Assembly (NCBI GenBank): GCA_934486785.1
Contig: CAKSQK010000001.1
Span: forward strand, 186,001 to 250,000
Reading direction: 5' to 3'
Origin: an uncultured Niabella sp.
GTDB taxonomy: Bacteria; Bacteroidota; Bacteroidia; Chitinophagales; Chitinophagaceae
DNA: 64,000 bases
A program made the translations under genes and the position numbers. Position 1 is the stretch's first letter. Each line of letters starts with the position of its first letter. The notes under the pieces were generated by a model. It was not told where the DNA came from. It searched no databases and worked only from the letters and a program-made list of their open reading frames with translations. Positions 41,723 through 50,100 of this stretch are shown here, piece by piece.

Positions 41723-42976
41723 ATGAATAAAAGCTTAAAAACTGAACATGATCAAATCGCGCGCTTGTCTGACGGTGAGCTACTCGGTTTGATACAGCGG
41801 CAAACCTTCAGGTATTTTTGGGAGTTTGCCCATCCTGCATGCGGCATGGCACGTGAGCGCAATCATGAGTTTTATGCTGATGTTGTAACTACAGGTGGCT
41901 CAGGGTTTGGTATGATGGCAATGATTGTTGCTGTAGAAAAAAACTGGATCACCACTGAAGATTTCATGGCACGCCTCAGCCTGATGATCGATTTTTTATT
42001 TCATTGTGAAAAATACCACGGTGCGTTTTCGCACTGGTACAACGGCAATACAGGCAAAACCATTTTATTTGAAAAAAAAGACGACGGGGCAGACCTGGTG
42101 GAAACATCTTTTTTAATGATGGGGCTGCTTACCGTAAGGCAGTATTTGAAAAAGCTTCCTGATAAAAAAAGTCATTTATTAATTGATAAGATCAACGCGC
42201 TGTGGCTAAACGTAGAGTGGGACTGGTTTACACGTGGCGAAAATGTTTTATACTGGCACTGGCGGCCTTACAAATCGCAGATCAATTTAAAAATAGAAGG
42301 TTATAACGAAGCGCTGATTACTTATGTGCTGGCGGCCGCATCGCCAACACACAGCATTTCAAAAGAAGTGTACCATAAGGGCTGGGCCCGGGAGGGTCAA
42401 ATGGTAAACTTCAAATGTTTTTACAATACTACCCTGCCGCTTGGCCCTGATTACGGAGGCCCGCTGTTTTTTGCCCACTATAGTTTTTTAGGCCTTAACC
42501 CGCATTTGCTAAAAGATGCATATGCCTGTTACTTGCAACAAAATATAGCGCATGCAACAATCAATTACGCGCATTGTGTAAACAATCCTAAAAACTACCG
42601 CGGCTACAGCCATGAGTGCTGGGGGCTGAGCGCGTGCGACAGTAATAAGCGCTACAAACCTTTTCATCCACAAAAAGATTTTGGCACTATCTGCCCCTCG
42701 GCTGCCATTTCAAGCCTGCCCTATCTTCCCAAAGCGTCAATGGCTGCCATCAGGCATTTTTATTATGATATGGGAGAAAAAATATGGGGCGACTACGGCT
42801 TTTATGATTCATTCAACAAAACTCGTAGTTGGTATGGCCGGTCTTATCTTGCCATCAACCAGGGGCCGATTATTATAATGATTGAAAACCACCTGACGGG
42901 TTTGCTTTGGGAACTTTTTATGAGTTGTGAAGAAATAAGTAATAGTTTGCAAAAAACAGGTTTTACCCAACAATAA
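41723..42976 (+). CDS. Glycoamylase-domain (PF10091) enzyme, GH144-like, probable beta-1,2-glucan hydrolase
   Basis: This 417-residue protein has the (alpha/alpha)6 glycoamylase-family pattern: TFRYFWEFAHPACGMARER, VTTGGSGFGMMAMIVAVE, YHGAFSHWYNGNTGKT, DGADLVETSFLMMGLL, YRGYSHECWGLSACD and FYDSFN. The family includes the GH144 endo-beta-1,2-glucanases first characterised from Chitinophaga, and many entries are misnamed glucoamylases. No signal peptide is seen, so the enzyme should be cytoplasmic, unlike many GH144 proteins. Its gene neighbours are a secreted unknown protein and a cyclic beta-1,2-glucan synthase, which supports beta-1,2-glucan as substrate. The family is fairly sure, the precise GH number less so. 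Confidence 0.75.
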   Translation: MNKSLKTEHDQIARLSDGELLGLIQRQTFRYFWEFAHPACGMARERNHEFYADVVTTGGSGFGMMAMIVAVEKNWITTEDFMARLSLMIDFLFHCEKYHGAFSHWYNGNTGKTILFEKKDDGADLVETSFLMMGLLTVRQYLKKLPDKKSHLLIDKINALWLNVEWDWFTRGENVLYWHWRPYKSQINLKIEGYNEALITYVLAAASPTHSISKEVYHKGWAREGQMVNFKCFYNTTLPLGPDYGGPLFFAHYSFLGLNPHLLKDAYACYLQQNIAHATINYAHCVNNPKNYRGYSHECWGLSACDSNKRYKPFHPQKDFGTICPSAAISSLPYLPKASMAAIRHFYYDMGEKIWGDYGFYDSFNKTRSWYGRSYLAINQGPIIIMIENHLTGLLWELFMSCEEISNSLQKTGFTQQ

Positions 42977-42991
42977 TATTGCAGAGCTTGC

Positions 42992-44008
42992 TTAGGGCCT
43001 CATAGCAGTATAATCTATGCGTACTTTGCGGTAATATTCATCCAAAAACAAATTTGGCTTTTCCCTTTCGCGTATGGCCTGGCCGTCAGAAGCATTTATA
43101 TTTCTGCAATCAATGTACAGGCCCGGCATGTTGTTTTCGGTGAGCGGGCTATAAGCTGTTTGCTTTGCGCTACGCGTGGCATGTATCCATTTAAACAAAG
43201 CGCCCGGATCATAAATTTCAAAATCCACATAATCTTTGTTTTCGATGCCAGCGCCGGTATGCCAGCTCCGGCTTTTTTTCACCTCAGCAATTTTTATTTT
43301 TTTGCCGCCGTTTACATCGCCGCCAATAAGTGAAATTGGTATCTTACATTTTACTTTCCAGTTTTCTGCTTCTTCAAACAAAAGATTACCGGAAGCAAGC
43401 GCGGCAAGGCATAGCGCGGAACAACCCGATCCCTCTATATCGTACAACGGCCAGAAAGCGCCTCCATAAAAATCATTGGGCGCATAGCGGTTGTTGAACT
43501 TTTTTGAGAATGATGCAAGAAACGCCAGTATACGCTCCGCCGCTGCTGCATTGATCCTGTATTTTATAAACGCCATTTTCTTTTTTGATGCATTGTACGC
43601 AATAGCAGGCTTCAGCATTTCTTCTGTTTCCATCCTGGCTGTAAAAGGGTATCCCAATAAACCCAGGCCAATTTTATGTTTGAACAACTGTGCACGCATA
43701 TCCTTCACACCATCTGAAGCAATACCAACATACAAAGGTTTTTTAAGCAGGGTACTGTTGAGGCGGAAAGCCATATGGCCTAAAAACCTTTTTTGCGGGT
43801 GAAGCAGTTTATTAATATATGATGCAAGCACAGATTTGTATAAAACAGAAGGACTGTCCCACTTTATGTCAACCGCTGGTGCAAACACGTACATCGTTAA
43901 CTCATGAAACCCTGAAGTGTCAGGCATTTCAGCGCCTGGGCGGCCATAGGAGATTACAGAATAAAATACAAAAATGATCAGCAGGTATATCTTACGCATA
44001 AGATGCAT
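42992..44008 (-). CDS. Exported protein of unknown function (possible papain-like fold)
   Basis: This 338-residue protein has a signal peptide (MRKIYLLIIFVFYSVISYG; the start may be at 44008 or the second ATG at 43999). The mature part contains FLGHMAFRLNS near residue 80 and, much later, FWPLYDIEGSGCSALCLAAL. A His first and a Cys later in such contexts recalls circularly permuted NlpC/P60-type thiol hydrolases. I cannot confirm this by alignment, so it remains a suggestion. The rest (WKVKCKIPISLIGGDVNGGKKI, FEIYDPGALFKWIHATRSA) has no motif I know. It lies between the GH144-like gene (convergent) and the glucan synthase terminator. Confidence 0.7.
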   Translation of the reverse strand: MHLMRKIYLLIIFVFYSVISYGRPGAEMPDTSGFHELTMYVFAPAVDIKWDSPSVLYKSVLASYINKLLHPQKRFLGHMAFRLNSTLLKKPLYVGIASDGVKDMRAQLFKHKIGLGLLGYPFTARMETEEMLKPAIAYNASKKKMAFIKYRINAAAAERILAFLASFSKKFNNRYAPNDFYGGAFWPLYDIEGSGCSALCLAALASGNLLFEEAENWKVKCKIPISLIGGDVNGGKKIKIAEVKKSRSWHTGAGIENKDYVDFEIYDPGALFKWIHATRSAKQTAYSPLTENNMPGLYIDCRNINASDGQAIREREKPNLFLDEYYRKVRIDYTAMRP

Positions 44009-44086
44009 GTTTTAAACTGTACAAATTGTTTCAAAAATAATACTGCCCGCCTTTTGTGCCACATCCCTAAATCATGTGATTATAAA

Positions 44087-44112
44087 AGGCCCCCGCAAAT
44101 TTGCGGGGGCCT
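44087..44112 (-). terminator. Strong palindromic terminator after the glucan synthase gene
   Basis: A 26-bp perfect palindrome, AGGCCCCCGCAAA followed by its reverse complement, lies 22 bp past the glucan synthase stop. A T tract (TTTT) follows on the minus strand. Confidence 0.85.
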
Positions 44113-44134
44113 GAGAGAATGAGTTATATGACTG

Positions 44135-47100
44135 CTATACTTCCACATGCACTTTATGCACTTCACCATCCTCATTCAGCACTATAAAGTTTTCAGCAAC
44201 TGCTTGCCCATTTACACTGATCTGAACCGAGCCATCTTTCTTTTTATTGTGCAGGATTATGTGGTAGAATGTATTTTCTCCCACCCTGTAATTGATCTCA
44301 AAACCGTCCCAGTCATCGGGTATGCATGGATTGATGTGCAACCTGTTTGCCTCGCGCTTTACACCTAAGATAAATTCAAGCGCCAGTTGATAGGTCCAGC
44401 CTGCCGAGCCGGTATACCAGGTCCATCCGCCGCGGCCTTCGTGAGGGGCCACGCCATACACATCGGCAGCAATCACATAAGGTTCCACTTTATATTTTTC
44501 AATATCTTCTTTGCTCAATCCATGGTTTACCGGGTTGGTCATGCTAAACAGTTCCCACACGGTTTTATTGTCCTTCATAGCCGCAAAAGCCATCATAGCC
44601 CATACGGCAGCATGTGTGTATTGACCGCCGTTTTCCCGCACGCCGGGCACATAGCCTTTTATATAACCGGGGTAAAGATCAGATTTATCAAAAGCAGGTG
44701 TGAGCAGTTTAATGAGGCCGTTTTCTCTGTCAACAAGATATTTGTTCAGCGATTTCATGGCCTGTTCCCTGCGTTCTGGTGTGCCTGCACCGGAAAGTAC
44801 GCTCCAGCTTTGCGAAATTGAATCAATCTTACATTCCTCATTTTCTTTAGAGCCCAGCGGTGTGCCATCATCAAAATAAGCGCGGCGGTACCAATCGCCA
44901 TCCCATGCATTTTTATTGATGTTATCTTTCAGCTTTTCTGCCTCAGTCCTGCATTGAGCGGCAAACGCTTCATCACCGTATTTTTCTGCAATGCCAGTAA
45001 ACCTGATCAATATATCGTACAGGAAAAAGCCCAGCCACACGCTTTCGCCCTTGCCTTTTATGCCTACCTTGTCCATACCATCGTTCCAGTCGCCATAACC
45101 AATCAATGGCAACCCATGCACGCCAAATTTCAACCCGTAGCGAATGGCTGCCTTACAATGGTTGTACAGGGTTTCCCAATGATCGAGAAACACGGGCAGG
45201 TCGTAATAAGATTCTTCATCGGGCCTTAGCAGCCTGCCTTCGATGAAAGAAATGTATTCATCAAGTATGGCGGCGTCGCCGGTGGTTTCAATATATTTTG
45301 CCGTAACGAAAGGCAGCCACAGGTAATCATCAGAGCAGGCAGTGCGTACACCGCGGCCACTTGGCGGATGCCACCAGTGCTGCACATCACCCTCTTTAAA
45401 CTGCCGCGATGCTGCCAGCTTGATGTGCTCCCTGGCAACTCCGGGAGTGGTATGCATCAGCGCCAGCACATCCTGCAACTGATCGCGGTAGCCATATGCA
45501 CCTCCCGATTGGTAAAAGCCGCTCCGGCCCCACATACGGCAAGCCAATGCCTGGTACACCCACCAGCCGTTTGTCATTACGTTCATTGCTTCGTCTGGCG
45601 TTTTTACATATACCGCGCCTAAAATGCGGTTCCATTGATCGTGCACTTTGTTTTGGGCCTCATGTGCCACATTCGCACCTTTTAACTTTCTAACCAGTTC
45701 ACGGGTATCATATTCATTTTTGCCAGCGCCTATTCTAAAGATGATTTCTTTTTCTTCTTCATTGTGCAGTTCTGCCAGAACCTGTATGGCGGCGCAGGGG
45801 TCTAATGCCGGGCCGGTTTTGCCGGAAAGCTTTTCACGCAGCATGGCTGCAGGATTTTCCATGGTTCCGTTGCGGCCTAAAAATTCCACCCGGTCGCAGG
45901 TAAAGGTTTTTTCAGTGCTGTCGGTATCAAAGAACGCCACCTTTTCTGCAAAAACCGAATTGTATTTGTTGCGCACGAACAATACACCCGTTTCATTATC
46001 TACTTCTGTCACCACATGCATTTTGGTTTTGTGCGGCATATCACCCAGCACCCACTCTACAAAGCCAGTTGCAGAAAGTTTCCTTTCGCGGCCGGAATGG
46101 TTCCTGATCTTTAGCACCACGTATTTTACAGGCGCTTCCACATCGGCATATACCCACATTTGCGACCAGATGCCATCGTATACATGCTCGAATACAGAGT
46201 ACCCAAACCCATGCCTTGTAAGATAGGGCATCTGGCTGGGCCTGGGAAGGGGTGACGCAGACCAGTAGCGGCCGCTGTGTTCATCACGGATGTAAAATGC
46301 TTCGCCACATTTATCCGAAACCGGATCATTCTTCCAGGGCGTAAGCCTGAAAGCGTGGGCATTGTCAACCCAGGTATATGCCGAACCGCTTTCGGATATC
46401 ATAGTGCCTAACTGGGGATTGGCAATAATGTTTACCCAAGGCGCCGGTGTTTTCGTGTCTTTGTCTGTCAGGATTACGTATTCCTTACCATCTTTTGTAA
46501 AACCACCGGTACCGTTATTGAAGATCAAATTATCGGGTAGCGAAACCTTATGGGTTATATCAGGTTCGTACTGCGTGGCGGCAATTTTCATGGGCTGTGG
46601 CAGCGTTCTTGGCGTTTTTTTCATGGCCATTTGTTCTGCCAGCGAACCTTCGTTGTCGTTAAAGATCAGCCTTGCCACTGTTTGGAACAATATCCTGTCT
46701 TCATTGGAAACCTGATCGCCCCAGCGAACAAAAATGCCGCCGGGCTGATCAATTGCCGCGCCGCTGGTAGCGCTGATGAAGCCCAGTATCTGATCGTGGA
46801 AAACCTGGCGGTAAGAGCCGTAATCTTCGTTCCATATTACCAGGTCAACCTGCAGGCCTTTCAGCCTCCAGTAAGAGTGGGCGCGGATCATTTGTTTTAC
46901 AAAATCAATATTATCGCTGTCGTGCACACGCACCAGCACAATGGGTATGTCTCCCGAAATAGCATAGCTCCACAATCCCTGCTGCCCTTTTACATTGCTT
47001 TTAATAATGGCAGCATCAGCCCTGTGTGATTCGTTAGAATATAAAATAGACCCGGCAATGCTGTTGTACAACTGCGCATCGGCTTCGTTGGCATTGATCT

Positions 47101-50100
47101 GGTGCAGCAACACCTGGCTGTGCGTCCACGAAAGTTCAAAAGCACGGTTCTTCAAGTGCCTGTCCTGGTATTTATCAATAAGGTGCGTTATGATTTCCTT
47201 TGACTCTCCAACGCCCATTATCATATCGAAAGTGGCGGTTTGTTTAGGCCTGAGCGTTACTTTGTACCTGATGGCAACGATCGGGTCGAGCACGGGGCCC
47301 TGGCTGCCCGAAAGCCTGCCGCCATTGGCAACTGCTGCCGGCGACTGAATGGATCTTGTTCTGCCAGTAAATTTCATCCGGTCGGTTTCAAAAGATATAT
47401 CTTCTTTTTGAGCGCCGTTGAGCGTAAGCATGTGGAATATCCAGGGCACTTCTTCATCTTTTTTACGCGGCCGGCGTGTGCAAATAATGGCGCTGTCTTC
47501 TTCCAGGATGTTTGTTTGCACAAATAAATTGCTGAAAGCCGGGTGCGCCTCATCTGCAGCCTGCGATGCAATCACCACTTCTGCATAGCTGGTCACCTCA
47601 ATGGTTTTAACGCCTGAGCTTCGGTTAATGATCTTGATCCGACGGATCTCCACATCATCTTCCGGGGAAACAACTATGTCCGTCCAGGTTTCAAAGCCAT
47701 CATCTTCTCTTTTATACTCCACGTGGCCCTGTGAGAAAATGGTTTCATACACCTTAGCCCTTTTTAAAGTGGGCTGGTAGGTATTTGACCAGTGAGCGCC
47801 GGTTTGCAGGTCTTTAATATAACAGAACATACCCCAGTTATCCTGGGTGGTATCTTCTCTCCAGCGGCTGAGCGCAATACCTTTCCATTTGCTATAACCC
47901 GCGCCTGCGTTGGATATGGCCACCTGGTATCTGCCATTTGACAGCAGTTGTATTTCAGGAACAGCCGTATCAGGCGTGGTAATGATGCGCATGTACGGGT
48001 CGTGGCCCATCGTTTGCCTTTCATTGCTTGGATCCTCGGTATGAGAATAAAAGTTGGTGGCGCGGGGGGCACGCTCCTGCAACAACAACAGCGCCGACTG
48101 GAACTGGGGGTCTTTTTCAAAACGTTGCTGCATTTTTTGCTCCAGCAGGTAATAAGCCAGTGATAAAAAGCCCATGCCCAGGTGGTGCACCATAAATGAT
48201 TTGATAAGCACGTGTGATTCTCCGCGGGGCATTCTGGCAGGCGTATAGTCTATGGCTTCATAAAAACCATACCGGCCTTCAAAACCTTTTTTTGCCATTG
48301 TTTCAAGGTTTTCGGTGGCGGCAATAGGATCTACCATCATAGCCATCATGGTGGCATAAGGCGCAATTACCAACTCCTCTCCTAATCCGCGTTTTAAGCC
48401 CAGGCCTGGTACACCAAACGACTGGTATTGGTAATTCAGGCTGGTATCTACCAGGTTATAAGCCGATTCTGAAATGCCCCACGGTACATCTTTACGCGCG
48501 GCATAATCAATCTGGTTCTTTACGGCTGCACGCGCTGTTCTTTCCAGCAGTGTGCCTTCGTATGCCGGCATTACAAGGTGGGGCATGAGGTATTCAAACA
48601 TAGAGCCGCTCCACGAGAGCAGTACGGGCGCGCTGCCGCTGTTGGTGATCAGCCTGCCCAGCGCAAACCAGCTTCCCTGCGGCACTTTACCCTGCGCAAT
48701 AGCAGTGAAGATGCCCAGCCTGGCTTCAGAAGCCAGCATATCATAATAGCTTTTATCCCTTACTTCATCGGTTACGTTGTAACCAATGTAAAAGAGGTGT
48801 TTTGTTTTGTCGTAAAGGAAGCTGTAATCCACATCGGCAAAACCGGCACATTCATTTTCAAGCTGCTCCAGCATGCTTAATTGCTCAAGCGCATTGCGGC
48901 TGCCCAGCTTTACATCTGCAAGAATGGCCGTCAGAAGCGCTTCATCGTCGGAGCCGTTTGACTGTGCCATTAAATTTTCAATAACAGGTACGATCGTTTC
49001 TGCATATTTAAAAATTTGCACGAAAGTGGGTATTTCATTCAGCGCATCAAGGCCGTTAAATCCGGAAATGGGCAGATGGTTTGCCCAAGGCGTTAAGAAA
49101 TTAAAATCTGCCAGCATATGAGAGATCTGCATCTCCATTTTTTCCAGCCAGTAGCAGCCATCGGTATTTTCTTTTAAAGTTTCATTGGCCTTTAGCGCAT
49201 TTGTTTCGGATAGTAAAAAGTTAAGCGCGCTGATCGTGTCAAACAACCCTTCCGGCGGCGTTTTTACAAAGCCTTTGTTGAGCTTTTCAATATTGTTGAA
49301 TGAGGATTGCTGTTTCTCACCATAATATTTTTTTGCCACGCAAATGGTATCTCTCAATCCCAGGTAAAATTGGCTGCTGAAAATTTTCGCATCACGTAAT
49401 TCAATCAATCCCTGCTTCAGGGTAAGAAAGGAAGCGATGAGGTTGCCACTGTCTACAGTTGATACATACCGCGGATGCAAGGGCACCAGCGAAATGGTAT
49501 CGTACCAGTTGTAAAAATGGCCTTTGTACCTTTCCAGGCTGTTAAGCGTGGCAAATGTTTTCTGGTAATTTTCTATCAATGCATTGGGGCTTTGATACCC
49601 GTAATCGTAAGCTGATAAGTTGGATAGCAAAGCCAGCCCAATGTTTGTAGGAGAAGTGCGCGCGGCCACGGCTTCCCTGGGTTGTAGCTGGTAGTTATCC
49701 GGCGGCAGCCAGTTATGCTCCGGCGTAAAAAAATCTTCGAAGTAAGCCCATGTTTTCCGCGAGAGCTGATACAGAAAGTTTTTCTTTTCTTCAGGAAGTT
49801 GAACAGTTTTTTGTTGGTACGCCCTGCTGAGCCACCAGGCAAACAATGGCGCTGCTGTCCATAAAATAAGAACAGGCGCTGCTGCAAAAAGGTGCTGCGG
49901 GGCAAAATAAAATAGCAGCGCAATAATAATAACAACAGTAAATAAAGACACCCACATATAGGCGTAACTGTCTGCAATGCCTTTCTGTTTTTTCGATTTC
50001 ATTACAGAAGAAGGCGTCCACTCCAGTAACTTACGGCGCGAGATGAGCATGCGCCAGTTGGCACGCACAATCGCATCCATATTCGTCCAAGCTTCAAAGG

